Positions 28,742 to 38,111 of a stretch of 64,000 bases of DNA are shown one piece after another. The stretch's first letter is position 1, and each line of letters opens with the position of its first letter. The DNA is from an uncultured Roseicyclus sp. GTDB lineage: Bacteria; Pseudomonadota; Alphaproteobacteria; Rhodobacterales; Rhodobacteraceae. The notes below the pieces were generated by a model that was given only the letters and a program-made list of their open reading frames with translations, was not told the DNA's origin and made no database searches. The translations under genes were made by a program, and so were the position numbers. The stretch is from assembly GCA_947491935.1 (NCBI GenBank), contig CANLLF010000002.1, forward strand, positions 310,001 to 374,000. The letters are read 5' to 3'.

Positions 28742-29227
28742 GTGCGCAGCCCTCTCGACGCCCCGGCCGATCCTCGGCCCCGGGGCCGGGCGGCAACCGG
28801 GAGAACGGCCATCGCGGATCTCGTTCAACTTATCTATTCCTCGCGCCCGTTCGGGTATGACAGCGCCATGCTGAGCGGCATCCTGGTCGATGCCCGGCGG
28901 TGCAACACCCGCGACGGCGTGACCGGCGCGCTGGTGTGCCGCAACGATGTGTTCCTGCAGCTGCTGGAAGGGCCCAGGGCGGCGGTGGAGGCGACATTGG
29001 CGCGGATTGCGCGGGACGATCGGCATGTGGATGTGACGGTGCGCGTGTCGAAATCGGTGGCGGCGCGGATGTTCGGCGATTGGGCGATGCTGCATGATCC
29101 GGCGACCTCGTGGATCTGGTCGGCGCAGGAGGTTTCCGGCGGGGTGCTCGACCGCGCGGCGCCGGAAGATTACGAGGCGATCTTCGAGACGCTGGCGCGG
29201 CAGGCCGCCGCCGGGCGCGCAACGTGA
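28742..29227 (+). CDS. BLUF-domain blue-light sensor protein
   Basis: A short BLUF photoreceptor: one FAD-binding domain and no output domain. The flavin-contacting residues are present: Tyr in LVQLIYSSRPFG, Asn in ARRCNTRDGVTGAL, and Gln in FLQLLEGP. A tryptophan at about the Trp104 position (WSAQEV) is also seen. The C-terminal helices end SKSVAARMFGDWAM. The start is uncertain: the only standard start in frame is the GTG at 28742, without a good ribosome site. GGGAGAACGGCC precedes an ATC codon 69 bases later, where family members usually begin. Probably signals by protein contact. Confidence 0.85.
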   Translation: MRSPLDAPADPRPRGRAATGRTAIADLVQLIYSSRPFGYDSAMLSGILVDARRCNTRDGVTGALVCRNDVFLQLLEGPRAAVEATLARIARDDRHVDVTVRVSKSVAARMFGDWAMLHDPATSWIWSAQEVSGGVLDRAAPEDYEAIFETLARQAAAGRAT

Positions 29228-29281
29228 TAGGCGGAACCCGGTCCTGCGCCCTGACCCTGTCCCCAGTTTGAAGGTGTCCTG

Positions 29282-29530
29282 ATGCCCAATCCCATCCCGC
29301 TGCGCATTGCCGATGTTTATGTGCCCGTCAAACGGGCCAAGACGCTGGAGCCCGAGAAGGTGGAGGCGCTGGCCAATGACATCCTCGAGAACGGCCAGAT
29401 CACGCCGATCAGCGTGCGGGAGGGCAAGGGGCGCTATGTGCTGATCGAGGGGTATCACCGGCTGGAGGCCCTGCGGGCGTTGGGCGAAGAGCGGGTGGTG
29501 GTGTTCGTGGTGCAGGCCCGCCAGCACTGA
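29282..29530 (+). CDS. ParB-box domain protein
   Basis: An 82-residue protein consisting of a ParB/sulfiredoxin-like N-terminal domain only. LEPEKVEALANDILENGQITPISVREG and the box EGYHRLEALRALGEE match the ParB N-terminal motif, which binds and hydrolyses CTP in ParB. No DNA-binding domain follows, so it is not a chromosome-partition ParB; a nuclease or regulatory role has been suggested for such short forms. The start follows AAGGTG. It is 55 bases past the BLUF gene and may share a transcript. Confidence 0.82.
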   Translation: MPNPIPLRIADVYVPVKRAKTLEPEKVEALANDILENGQITPISVREGKGRYVLIEGYHRLEALRALGEERVVVFVVQARQH

Positions 29531-29645
29531 GCCTGGCGGCCCGGGGTTTTCGAAAGCGTGAATTGATCGCCCGCCCGGGTTCTGGCATATTCGGGCGCAG
29601 AGCAGACCCGGGCGCAAAGACCCGATCCCAACCGAGGCGACATTG

Positions 29646-29945
29646 ATGAAACTGATTTATCCGGCGCTTGCGGCCGTATTTCTGGCCGTTCCGACCTCCG
29701 CATCTGCAAACCCGATCCAGCGGGCCTGTCTGGCCTCGGACAACAATTCCTCGCGCGCCTTGTGTTCGTGTATCGGCGACGCGGCCGATGCCACCCTGTC
29801 GCGCAGCCAGATGCGGGAAGGCGCGCGGTGGTTCGACGATCCGCAGCGGGCGCAGGATGTGCGCCAGTCGGATCGCGCGTCTGACGAGGCGATGTGGCAG
29901 GCGTGGCGAACCTTCTCGTCGCTGGCGGAGCAGCGCTGCGGCTGA
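29646..29945 (+). CDS. secreted hypothetical protein
   Basis: A 99-residue protein with a signal peptide (residues 1-21, LAAVFLAVPTSASA) and a small helical mature part with cysteines in RACLASDN, ALCSCIGDAA and QRCG. The Cys spacing suggests disulfide-stabilised helices. No family recognised. The ATG at 29646 is used; a TTG one codon earlier is possible. It is convergent with the phosphatase gene. Confidence 0.7.
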   Translation: MKLIYPALAAVFLAVPTSASANPIQRACLASDNNSSRALCSCIGDAADATLSRSQMREGARWFDDPQRAQDVRQSDRASDEAMWQAWRTFSSLAEQRCG

Positions 29946-29956
29946 TCGACGGGCGG

Positions 29957-30385
29957 TCAGGTGGTAAGCGCGCGGGCCCATCCCTCGGCCGCCGCTTCGA
30001 TCAGGTCCAGCGCCCCGTCGAAATCACCGGTATAGTACGGATCGGGCACGGCCCCGCCGCCGACCGGTGCGCGGAACAGGTCGATCCGCGTGCCCTCCGG
30101 CGCCATCCTCATCAGGTCCGACAGGTTCTGCTCATCCATGGCAAGGATCAGGTCGAAGGCGGTGAAATCCGCGGCCGTGACCTGCCGGGCGCGTTGGGTG
30201 CTGAGATCGTAGCCGCGGGCGGCGGCGGCGTCGATCGCGGGCGGGTAGGGCGGTTTGCCGATATGCCAATCGCCGGTGCCCGCGCTGTCGATCCGCATCC
30301 CGGGCAGCCGCGCGCGCAAGACGGCTTCGGCGGTGGGGGAGCGGCAGATGTTGCCGAGGCAGACGCAGAGGATAGAGTGGGTCAT
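29957..30385 (-). CDS. low-molecular-weight protein tyrosine phosphatase
   Basis: A 142-residue LMW-PTP. The phosphate-binding loop CLGNICRS (Cys9 nucleophile, Arg15) is at the N-terminus, and the general acid aspartate lies in VPDPYYTG. Such enzymes can dephosphorylate bacterial tyrosine kinases of capsule export or act on arsenate-like and other phosphotyrosine substrates. No kinase is adjacent, although a capsule block is encoded 15 kb away. The length is typical and the reading frame intact. Confidence 0.92.
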   Translation of the reverse strand: MTHSILCVCLGNICRSPTAEAVLRARLPGMRIDSAGTGDWHIGKPPYPPAIDAAAARGYDLSTQRARQVTAADFTAFDLILAMDEQNLSDLMRMAPEGTRIDLFRAPVGGGAVPDPYYTGDFDGALDLIEAAAEGWARALTT

Positions 30386-30419
30386 CGCCGAGAGATGACA
30401 ATCGGAAGGCCCATACGCA

Positions 30420-30995
30420 ATGGCAAAGTTTTGGAATTGGATCGCGGCCTGGATGCTGGCGCTGTGTGGTGCGGCCCAGGCACAGGCGCCGGATTGGGTG
30501 ACGGCGGGAGAGCAGCTGATCTACCCGTTGCCCGAGGCGGCGGTGCTGATTGGAACGGAAGACACGGGCCGGTTTTTCGAATGGCAATATGTGATGCCGG
30601 ACCCGGAGGGCGGGGGGCCGCAGGGCGGGTTGCTGATCACGGTCTACGAAATTGTCCCCGGCTCGGCCGAGGCAGAGGCGCTCTTGGTCGAGGCGGCTAC
30701 GAGTATCGCTGATGCCTGCCCGGCCCTGGAGGTGCACGAAGAGGGGGCGCTGGACGTGGCCGGGCGGCGGGCCGATGGGGCGCTTCTGGCATGCCCCGCC
30801 GCGATCCAGTCAGACGAGGTGGTGATCGACACCTATGAGATCCTCGCGGTTCTGCCCGGCGAAGAGCGCATGTTCCTTGTGCTGCGGATTTTGCAGGCCG
30901 CGGCATCGGAGCTGTCATTCACCGATCATTTCCAGCGGCTGGGGGACGCCGTGTTATGCGGGTCCGCACATGCCGGGAGGTGCAGCGATGACTGA
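30420..30995 (+). CDS. secreted hypothetical protein
   Basis: A 191-residue exported protein with a signal peptide (MAKFWNWIAAWMLALCGAAQAQA) and a mature domain with PDPEGGGPQGGLL, VYEIVPGSAEAE and DACPALEVHEEGALD. Two cysteines could pair. No family is recognised. Its last eight bases overlap the start of the sirtuin gene, indicating cotranscription. It is divergent from the phosphatase. Confidence 0.7.
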   Translation: MAKFWNWIAAWMLALCGAAQAQAPDWVTAGEQLIYPLPEAAVLIGTEDTGRFFEWQYVMPDPEGGGPQGGLLITVYEIVPGSAEAEALLVEAATSIADACPALEVHEEGALDVAGRRADGALLACPAAIQSDEVVIDTYEILAVLPGEERMFLVLRILQAAASELSFTDHFQRLGDAVLCGSAHAGRCSDD

Positions 30996-31677
30996 AACAG
31001 GGCCTCGCATCGTGGTGCTGACGGGCGCAGGCGTGTCGGCGGAAAGCGGGCTGGGCACGTTTCGTGACAAGGATGGGCTCTGGACGAAATACGATCTGGC
31101 GGAGGTGGCGACGCCGGAGGGGTTTGCCGCCGATCCCGCGAAGGTCCACGCGTTTTACAATGCTCGGCGCAAGAATGCGCGGGCGGCGGAACCGAACGCC
31201 GCCCATGGTGCGCTGGCGCGGCTGGAAGCGGCGGGGGCGTTGATCGTGACACAGAACGTTGATGACCTGCATGAACGGGCGGGGGCGGCGGGCGTGGTAC
31301 ATATGCATGGCGAGTTGATGCGGGCGCTGTGTGCGGCCTGCGGCGCGACATGGGAGGCGCCGGACGTCATGGAGGTGGGCGATGCCTGCCCCGATTGCGG
31401 CGGCGGGCCGTGCCGCCCGGATATCGTGTGGTTCGGCGAAATCCCCTATCACATGGACCGGATCGCGGAGGCAGTGCAGGGGTGTGACCTGTTCGTGGCC
31501 ATCGGGACCTCGGGGGAGGTCTACCCGGCGGCGGGGTTTGTGGAGGAGGCGCGGGGCGCGGGGGCGCGGACGGTTGAGATCAATCTGGAGGCGACGGGCG
31601 GGCGGTTTGACCAGCGGATCCTGGGCGCGGCCAGCGATGTGGTGCCGGATTGGGTGGAGGGCCTTCTGGCCCGCTGA
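30988..31677 (+). CDS. cobB: NAD-dependent protein deacylase (sirtuin, CobB-like)
   Basis: A 229-residue sirtuin that removes acyl groups from lysine using NAD. Motifs are GAGVSAESGLGTFRDKDGLW, TQNVDDLHERAG, the catalytic histidine in VHMHGELM, and the zinc cysteines CAACG and CPDCGG. YNARR near residue 54 keeps the Tyr-x-x-Arg pair linked to desuccinylase activity in the Sirt5/CobB class. The start at 30988 follows GGGAGGTGCAGCG and lies inside the upstream gene's last codons; longer in-frame extensions are unlikely. Confidence 0.93.
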   Translation: MTETGPRIVVLTGAGVSAESGLGTFRDKDGLWTKYDLAEVATPEGFAADPAKVHAFYNARRKNARAAEPNAAHGALARLEAAGALIVTQNVDDLHERAGAAGVVHMHGELMRALCAACGATWEAPDVMEVGDACPDCGGGPCRPDIVWFGEIPYHMDRIAEAVQGCDLFVAIGTSGEVYPAAGFVEEARGAGARTVEINLEATGGRFDQRILGAASDVVPDWVEGLLAR

Positions 31678-31750
31678 CGATTCTGTGACCGCGCCAGGGC
31701 CTCCGGCCGGGCTATACCCTTGCAAACAGACGCAACCGGGGGTGTGGGCG

Positions 31751-32341
31751 ATGAATCATCGGATGAGCGTGGCGGCCATTGGCGCCGTCGCCTGCGCGCT
31801 GGCCTCTCCGGCTGCGGCTTGGGTGCTGGGCGGCGAGATCGTGCAGCAAAGCGGGGCGGGCGAGTTCGTGATCCTCGACCCGTCCGAACCCTTTGCGGTG
31901 GGGGCGGATACGTTCAACACCGACCACCTATATGCGTTCAACGAGGATCAGAACATCACCCTGATCGAGCCGATCCGCGTGGATATCGGCGGCTGCATGG
32001 CCGCGCCCACGGGGCGTGGTGGCGTGATTGCGGCGGGCACCGTCGTGGCGAGCCATTATGTGTTTTTCGACAGCGTGGATGGCATCCATTACGGCTATGT
32101 CGATTTCGACGCGCCGATCCTGGGCATCGCGGCGTTTCAGGACAGCATGGCGGCGACGGATTTTCTGGCCAACACCAACGTGACCTATCTGAGCCTTGAA
32201 CTGCGCGGGCTGGAGCGGGGGGATCAGGTGTGGGTGGATGAGGACGATCCGCACCGCCTCTGGGTCTATTGGGCGGGGTCGAGCCCCGGCGATTACATCC
32301 GGGTTTTCACCGCACAAAGCTCTGCCGCGCCGTTGATGTGA
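31751..32341 (+). CDS. secreted hypothetical protein
   Basis: A 196-residue exported protein: signal peptide MNHRMSVAAIGAVACALASPAAA, then a beta-rich domain with ASHYVFFDSVDGIHYGYVDFDAPILGI and WVDEDDPHRLWVYW. No family recognised. It sits between the sirtuin and the hut regulator, read toward the latter. The ATG at 31751 is preferred because it begins the signal peptide. Confidence 0.65.
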   Translation: MNHRMSVAAIGAVACALASPAAAWVLGGEIVQQSGAGEFVILDPSEPFAVGADTFNTDHLYAFNEDQNITLIEPIRVDIGGCMAAPTGRGGVIAAGTVVASHYVFFDSVDGIHYGYVDFDAPILGIAAFQDSMAATDFLANTNVTYLSLELRGLERGDQVWVDEDDPHRLWVYWAGSSPGDYIRVFTAQSSAAPLM

Positions 32342-32446
32342 CGTGTGAGGGCGGGTCGGGATCGGTCGCCGGGCTGGCGCGGCCTAGGGGGCATGCGGCC
32401 GACCCATCGGATCGACGGTTGGCCCTCGTCATCCACGGCCTTGATC

Positions 32447-33148
32447 CTAAAGAACCGTGCGCAGTTGGTGGCCGGGGCCGAACAGCAACCGAACCTTCGT
32501 GACGGACGCGGCTCCGTCCCAGGTGAGGCGGTCGATTGCAAACAGGGCGCTGCTGGCAGGGCAGCCCAGGATGGCGGCCTCATCGGGCGTTGCCGAGGTG
32601 GCCGAAAAGGCGATTTCGCCGTCGGTGTAGGGGGCGTGGCGGAGCAGCCATTCATTGGCGCTGACGCTGTCGAAGGGCTCCCGCATCGCATCGGGCACCA
32701 CGTCCGGATTGATCCAGCGATCTTCGAACGCATAGGGCGCATCATCGGCCAGATGCAGGGCGCGGATATGCAGGAGCGGGCGCTGGGCGCTGGTTTTCAT
32801 CGCCCCGCTGATCGCCAAGGGCGGCACGGCGACGTCCCGTTCGATCCGCTGATATCCGTATTTCTGCCCGCGCTCCTCAACCTCGATGCGGATCACCGAG
32901 ATATCCAGCGTGGCCTTGGCGACTGGCTGGGCGGCGACGCGGGTGCCGGCCTTGCGGCGCCTGTCCAGCACACCGCTCTCGGCCAGCGACCGCAGGGCGC
33001 GGTTGACCGTGGTGCGGGCGCAGCCGAATTCCAGCGCCAGTTCGGATTCATTGGGGATCAGGTCGCCGGGCTTCCACTCGCGTGCATGGATGCGGCGGCG
33101 CACTTCCTCCTGCACCGATTGCCAATTCCGGAAGGACGGGCGGTTCAT
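32447..33148 (-). CDS. hutC: GntR-family histidine utilisation repressor HutC
   Basis: A 233-residue GntR/HutC-type regulator. The N-terminal winged helix (EEVRRRIHAREWKPGDLIPNES...ARTTVNRALRSLAESG) binds DNA and the C-terminal UTRA domain (residues ~75-230) binds urocanate, the known inducer of Hut repressors. Its start overlaps the hutF stop by four bases (ATGA), so hutF and hutC are one operon. It likely acts on the TGT-N4-ACA palindrome in the hutF-hutI gap. Family identity is clear; target site is inferred. Confidence 0.92.
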   Translation of the reverse strand: MNRPSFRNWQSVQEEVRRRIHAREWKPGDLIPNESELALEFGCARTTVNRALRSLAESGVLDRRRKAGTRVAAQPVAKATLDISVIRIEVEERGQKYGYQRIERDVAVPPLAISGAMKTSAQRPLLHIRALHLADDAPYAFEDRWINPDVVPDAMREPFDSVSANEWLLRHAPYTDGEIAFSATSATPDEAAILGCPASSALFAIDRLTWDGAASVTKVRLLFGPGHQLRTVL

Positions 33149-34512
33149 AGGGCATCTTTCAAAGCGTCGATGGTGCGCCGGTAGGCCGCCACGATCCGGG
33201 CGCGGGCGATATGTTCGCCGTCCCTTACCATGTGCCGTCCCGCAGACCAAACATCGCGCACCAGCCGATCGTCACCTGCAAAGATCCACGCGTCGAGCGC
33301 GGTATCGCCGGTGCGCCCCCACAGGTGGTCGGAGGACGTATCGAGCGCCAGCATGTCCGCCCAATACCCAACCTCCAGCCGCCCGGTCCTGCGCCCCGTG
33401 GCCTGCGCGCCGCCTGTCAGGATGCCTTCGAACAGGCGCCGCCCGGTGGATTGATCGGGGGAGGCGAGCGCCGCCCGCGTGCCATCGCGCAGGCGTTGCG
33501 AATAGTCGAGCGTGCGCAGCTCTTCGCTCACGGCGATCCGGATGTTGCTGTCCGATCCCACGGCGATGGCGCCGTTGGCCGCCATCCACCGCACCGCGTC
33601 GAAAATCCCGTCGCCCAGACTGCTTTCGGTGAGGGGGCACAGCCCGGCCACCGCCCCCGTCCGCGCCAGGCGCTCGGTTTCCTGCGGTTGCATCTGGGTG
33701 CAGTGGATCAGGCACCACCGCGCGTTCAGGTCCATGTGGTCCAGGGCCCAGTCGACGGGCCGCGCGCCCCAATGGGCCTGCACCTCGTCGACTTCGGGGC
33801 GCTGTTCGGCCAGATGCATATGGATCGGGCCGGACGGAAAGTGCCGGGAATAGGCCGAGAGGTCATCGCGACCCACGGCGCGGAGCGAATGGGGCGCAAC
33901 GCCGTGGGTTGTGTCCACGGGAAGCGGGGAGAGGGCCACGATGGCGCGATCGTGGAGGGCCTGGAAGCGCTCCAGATCGTTGCCGAACCGGATCTGCCCG
34001 GCGGTCAGGGCGCGCCCGTCACATCCGCCGAACTGGTAATGGACCGGCAGCAGACAGAGCCCGATGCCGGTTTGAGCGGCGGCCGCCGCGATACGCGCCG
34101 ACATCTCGGCGATATCGTCATAGGGGGCCCCGCCGGGCTGATGGTGGAGGTAGTGGAATTCGGCGTTGGTGGCGAAGCCCGCTTCCAGCATTTCCATCTG
34201 CACAAGCGCGGCGATTGCCTCGACATGGTCAGGCGTCAGCCGGTCGAGGAAGCGGAACATCAGCTGCCGCCATGTCCAGAAGCTGTCGCTTGCCGTTGGC
34301 CCGCGCCGTTCGGTGAGGCCCGCCATCGCGCGCTGGAAAGCGTGGCTGTGAACATTGACAGGCGCGGGCACCAGAAGGGCGGTGCGGGTGCCTGTAGCGG
34401 GCGCATTGTGCCGGACGTCCGCAATCCGCCCGTCCGCGTCGATATCGATCCGCACGGACGAGGCCCATCCGGTGGGGAGCAACGCGGTTTCGGCCCAGAA
34501 TGTGGTCATCAT
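33145..34512 (-). CDS. hutF: formimidoylglutamate deiminase HutF
   Basis: A 455-residue amidohydrolase that deiminates N-formimino-L-glutamate to N-formyl-L-glutamate and ammonia, the branch that needs HutG to finish. The metal-binding start VNVHSHAFQRAMAG, then HYQFGG, HMHLAEQ, and SDSNIRIAVSEELR are present as in HutF. The start is one of two adjacent ATGs (34512 or 34509). Because HutF and HutG are both here, this organism uses the two-step formylglutamate route rather than the one-step hydrolase. Confidence 0.93.
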   Translation of the reverse strand: MMTTFWAETALLPTGWASSVRIDIDADGRIADVRHNAPATGTRTALLVPAPVNVHSHAFQRAMAGLTERRGPTASDSFWTWRQLMFRFLDRLTPDHVEAIAALVQMEMLEAGFATNAEFHYLHHQPGGAPYDDIAEMSARIAAAAAQTGIGLCLLPVHYQFGGCDGRALTAGQIRFGNDLERFQALHDRAIVALSPLPVDTTHGVAPHSLRAVGRDDLSAYSRHFPSGPIHMHLAEQRPEVDEVQAHWGARPVDWALDHMDLNARWCLIHCTQMQPQETERLARTGAVAGLCPLTESSLGDGIFDAVRWMAANGAIAVGSDSNIRIAVSEELRTLDYSQRLRDGTRAALASPDQSTGRRLFEGILTGGAQATGRRTGRLEVGYWADMLALDTSSDHLWGRTGDTALDAWIFAGDDRLVRDVWSAGRHMVRDGEHIARARIVAAYRRTIDALKDAL

Positions 34513-34520
34513 GCGCTCGC

Positions 34521-34550
34521 TTGACAGATAATTATGTATGCACATAACAT
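34521..34550 (+). promoter_or_regulatory. candidate hutI promoter and HutC operator
   Basis: In the hutF-hutI gap, TTGACA (34521-34526) and TAACAT (34545-34550) lie 18 bases apart, facing hutI. Between and over them is TTATGTATGCACATAA (34532-34547), an imperfect palindrome with the TGT-N4-ACA core typical of HutC/GntR sites. Repressor bound here would block both divergent operons. Confidence 0.65.
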
Positions 34551-34585
34551 CATTAAACACATCTTATTGCAAGCGAGTCGATCCG

Positions 34586-35779
34586 ATGCTGTTGACCAAC
34601 GCCAAGATCGCGACGCTCCGAACCGATGACGATTTCGGGATCATCGAGGCGGGGGCGATCGCACTGGAGGGCGCGCAGATCGCATGGGTCGGCGCGGCGG
34701 GGGAGGTTCCGGGCGAGTATCAGGCGCGGGAGACGCAGGATCTTGACGGCGGCCTTGTCACGCCCGCGCTGATCGATTGCCACACCCATGTGGTGTTTGG
34801 CGGCAACCGGGCGGCGGAATTCGAGTTGCGCCTGAATGGCGCGAGTTATGAGGAGCTGGCCAAGGCGGGCGGGGGGATTGCGTCGACCGTTGCCGCGACG
34901 CGGGCCGCGTCCGACGCGGAGCTGCTGGCCGACGCGCTTCCCCGGGTGGATGCGATGATCGCCGAGGGCGTCACCCTGATTGAGGTGAAATCCGGCTATG
35001 GGCTGGATCGCGAGACGGAGCTGAAGATGCTCCGGGTTGCGCGGCAATTGGCACAGAGGCGGCCCATCGAGGTCCGCACCAGCTTCCTGGGCGCCCATGC
35101 GGTGCCGCCGGACCATACCGGCAATGCGGATGCCTATATCGACGAGGTCTGCATTCCCACCCTGCGCGCCGCCCATGGCGAGGGCCTTGTCGATGCGGTT
35201 GACGGGTTTTGTGAGGGCATCGCCTTTGACACGGCGCAGGTGGCGCGGGTGTTTGTGGTGGCCCATGAGCTTGGCCTTCCGGTCAAACTCCATGCCGAGC
35301 AATTGTCCCATATCGGCGGCACCCGGCTGGCCGCCGCGCATGGTGCGCTGAGCGCGGATCATGTGGAATACGCCACCGAGGCGGATGCGCGGGCGCTGGC
35401 CGCGGCGGGTACCACCGCCGTCCTGCTGCCCGGCGCGTTCTATACCCTGTGCGAGACGCAGGCGCCGCCGATCCAGGCGTTCCGTGACCATGGGGTGTCG
35501 ATGGCGCTGGCGACCGATTGCAACCCCGGATCGTCCCCGCTCACCTCGCCCCTGCTTGCCATGAACATGGCCTGCACGCTGTTTCGCCTGACCCCGTTGG
35601 AGGCGCTGTTGGGGATGACGGCCCATGGGGCCAAGGCGCTGGGGGACGCAAACCGGGGCCGGATCGTGCCGGGTGCCATCGCGGATCTTTGCGTCTGGGA
35701 TGCCGCACATCCCGCGGAGCTCGCCTATCGTATCGGGTTCAACCCGCTCCGCTCTCGCATTTTCGGGGGCGCGCTATGA
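34586..35779 (+). CDS. hutI: imidazolonepropionase HutI
   Basis: A 397-residue amidohydrolase that hydrolyses 4-imidazolone-5-propionate to N-formimino-L-glutamate. The metal-binding [17 protein letters not shown] (His66, His68), [14 protein letters not shown], and [15 protein letters not shown] (a further metal site) are present, and DCNPGSSP occurs near the active site. It begins the hutIHGU operon, and its stop overlaps the hutH start (ATGA). The start at 34586 follows AAGCGAG. Confidence 0.95.
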   Translation: MLLTNAKIATLRTDDDFGIIEAGAIALEGAQIAWVGAAGEVPGEYQARETQDLDGGLVTPALIDCHTHVVFGGNRAAEFELRLNGASYEELAKAGGGIASTVAATRAASDAELLADALPRVDAMIAEGVTLIEVKSGYGLDRETELKMLRVARQLAQRRPIEVRTSFLGAHAVPPDHTGNADAYIDEVCIPTLRAAHGEGLVDAVDGFCEGIAFDTAQVARVFVVAHELGLPVKLHAEQLSHIGGTRLAAAHGALSADHVEYATEADARALAAAGTTAVLLPGAFYTLCETQAPPIQAFRDHGVSMALATDCNPGSSPLTSPLLAMNMACTLFRLTPLEALLGMTAHGAKALGDANRGRIVPGAIADLCVWDAAHPAELAYRIGFNPLRSRIFGGAL

Positions 35780-37317
35780 CCATCACGCTCACGCCCGGCG
35801 CCGCGACCCTGGGGCAGTTGCACGACATCTGGGCCAACGGCCATGCCGTCGCGCTCGACCCAGCCGCCCACGCGGGCATCCAGGCCGCGCAGGCGCTGGT
35901 GGCGCAGGCGGCGGGGGGTGAGGCGGCCGTTTACGGCGTCAATACCGGCTTTGGCAAATTGGCGAGCGTGAAGATCGCCGCCAGGGACGTGGCGACGTTA
36001 CAGCGCAACCTGATCCTGTCCCATTGCTGCGGCGTGGGGGAGCCATTGGACACGGCCACAACGCGGCTGATGATGGTGCTGAAATTGCTGTCACTGGGGC
36101 GCGGGGCCTCGGGCGTTGCACGGCAGACCGTGGCCCTGATCGAAGCCATGTTGGAACATGACGTGATCCCGGTGATCCCGTCACAGGGCTCGGTCGGGGC
36201 GTCGGGTGATCTGGCACCCTTGGCGCATATGGCCGCCGCGATGATCGGTGAGGGAGAGGCCATCTGGGCTGGCGACCGGATGCCTGCCGACGCGGCGCTT
36301 GCCTTGACGGGCCTGTCGCCGGTGGTGCTCGGGCCGAAAGAGGGGCTGGCGCTGATCAACGGGACGCAATTTTCCACCGCCTGTGCGCTGGTGGGGCTGT
36401 GGGGGGCGTGGCGGAATGCGGCGACCTGTGTGCTGACTTGTGCGCTCTCCACCGATGCGATCATGGGCTCCACCGCGCCCTTGCAGGACGCGATCCACAC
36501 GTTGCGCGGCCATGCCGGGCAAATCGCCGTGGCCCGTGCGCAGCGGGCGCTGATGGAGGGCAGCCAGATCCGGGACAGCCACCGCGACGGAGATACCCGC
36601 GTGCAGGATCCCTATTGCATCCGCTGCCAGCCGCAGGTGACGGGTGCGGCGATGGACCTGCTGCATTTCGCGGGCCGCACGCTGGAGGTGGAGGCCAATG
36701 CGGTGACGGATAATCCGCTGGTGCTGGTCGAGGACGGGTTGATCGTGTCGGGCGGGAACTTCCACGCGGAACCCGTGGGCTTCGCGGCGGACCAGATCGC
36801 CGTGGCCATTTCCGAGATCGGGGCCATTGCGCAAAGGCGCGTGGCGCTGATGGTGGACCCGACGCTGAGCTTCGATCTGCCGCCGTTCCTGACGCCCGAT
36901 CCGGGCCTGAATTCCGGCCTGATGATCGCCGAGGTCACGACGGCGGCGCTGATGAGTGAGAACAAGCATCTGGCCAATCCCTGCACGACGGACAGCACGC
37001 CGACATCGGCCAATCAGGAGGATCACGTGAGCATGGCCGCCCATGCCGCGCGGCGGCTGGAGCGGATGAATGCGAACCTCAACGTCATCCTTGGGGTGGA
37101 GGCATTGTGCGGCGCACAGGGCATCGAGTTTCGCGCGCCGTTGCAGACCAGCGCGCCGCTGAAAGCCGCGATGGCGGTGCTGCGCGCCGAGGTTCCCGCG
37201 ATTGCGGAGGATCGCTATATGGCGCCGTCGATCGAGGCCGCCAGCACGCTGGTGCGCAGCGGCGCGCTGGCGGGGTCCGTGGACCTGCCCGGCTTTGTGA
37301 AGGGGCACGCAGCATGA
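35776..37317 (+). CDS. hutH: histidine ammonia-lyase HutH
   Basis: A 513-residue MIO-type lyase that deaminates L-histidine to trans-urocanate, the first step of the pathway. The self-forming MIO prosthetic group comes from Ala142-Ser143-Gly144 in [14 protein letters not shown]. The upstream YGVNTGFG motif is also typical. The start overlaps hutI by four bases, and the stop overlaps the hutG start, so it is translationally coupled on both sides. Confidence 0.96.
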   Translation: MTITLTPGAATLGQLHDIWANGHAVALDPAAHAGIQAAQALVAQAAGGEAAVYGVNTGFGKLASVKIAARDVATLQRNLILSHCCGVGEPLDTATTRLMMVLKLLSLGRGASGVARQTVALIEAMLEHDVIPVIPSQGSVGASGDLAPLAHMAAAMIGEGEAIWAGDRMPADAALALTGLSPVVLGPKEGLALINGTQFSTACALVGLWGAWRNAATCVLTCALSTDAIMGSTAPLQDAIHTLRGHAGQIAVARAQRALMEGSQIRDSHRDGDTRVQDPYCIRCQPQVTGAAMDLLHFAGRTLEVEANAVTDNPLVLVEDGLIVSGGNFHAEPVGFAADQIAVAISEIGAIAQRRVALMVDPTLSFDLPPFLTPDPGLNSGLMIAEVTTAALMSENKHLANPCTTDSTPTSANQEDHVSMAAHAARRLERMNANLNVILGVEALCGAQGIEFRAPLQTSAPLKAAMAVLRAEVPAIAEDRYMAPSIEAASTLVRSGALAGSVDLPGFVKGHAA

Positions 37318-38111
37318 ACCCGGTCAGTGTTGTACAAGGCAGTGGCCCCGTCGTTCTGGGCCTGCCCCATACCGGCACCGATGTGCACGGCGACATTGCC
37401 GCGCGGCTGAATGAGAACGGGCGCAAGCTGGCGGATACGGATTGGCATATCGACCGGCTCTATGCCGGGTTGCACCCGGACGTGACCACCGTGCGCGCCA
37501 ACTTCCACCGCTATGTGATTGACGCCAATCGCGATCCTGCGGGCGAAAGCCTCTACCCGGGGCAGAACACCACCACGCTGGTGCCGCTCACGGATTTCGA
37601 CGGGGTGGAGATTTGGGACGACCCGCCCGATGCGGCGGAGATCGACGCCCGCCGCCGTGAGTTCCACGCGCCGTATCATGCAGCGTTGGGGGCCGAATTG
37701 GCCCGCGTGCGGGACCTGCACGGGGTGGCGATCCTCTACGATTGCCACTCGATCCGGTCGCATATCCCGTTCCTGTTCGAGGGCACCTTGCCGGATTTCA
37801 ATGTGGGCACGAATGACGGCACCAGCTGTGCGCCCGAGATCGAGGCCGCCACCGTCGCGATCTGCGCCGCCGCGCCCTACACGTCGGTGCTGAACGGGCG
37901 GTTCAAGGGCGGCTGGACCACGCGCCACTACGGGCGGCCCGCCGAGAACATCCACGCCATCCAGATGGAACTGGCGCAATCCACCTACCTCACGGACGAG
38001 GCCACGCCGTGGACCTATGACGCCGCCAAATCGGCCGCTCTGCGCTCGTATCTGACATCCATCCTGACCGAACTGGCCGCTCTGGCCCCGTCCCTAGGAG
38101 GCTCCCGATGA
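37314..38111 (+). CDS. hutG: N-formylglutamate deformylase HutG
   Basis: A 265-residue enzyme that hydrolyses N-formyl-L-glutamate to L-glutamate and formate. Motifs are [14 protein letters not shown], the metal site in LYDCHSIRS, then NDGTSCAP and [14 protein letters not shown]. The start follows hutH by an ATGA overlap. The stop overlaps hutU in the same way. The formate made here could feed a formate dehydrogenase or the folate pool. Confidence 0.94.
   Translation: MNPVSVVQGSGPVVLGLPHTGTDVHGDIAARLNENGRKLADTDWHIDRLYAGLHPDVTTVRANFHRYVIDANRDPAGESLYPGQNTTTLVPLTDFDGVEIWDDPPDAAEIDARRREFHAPYHAALGAELARVRDLHGVAILYDCHSIRSHIPFLFEGTLPDFNVGTNDGTSCAPEIEAATVAICAAAPYTSVLNGRFKGGWTTRHYGRPAENIHAIQMELAQSTYLTDEATPWTYDAAKSAALRSYLTSILTELAALAPSLGGSR

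Noticed and set aside
33211-35710. Long frames antisense to hutF and hutI
   Set aside because: Both opposite genes are confidently identified; translations lack motifs.
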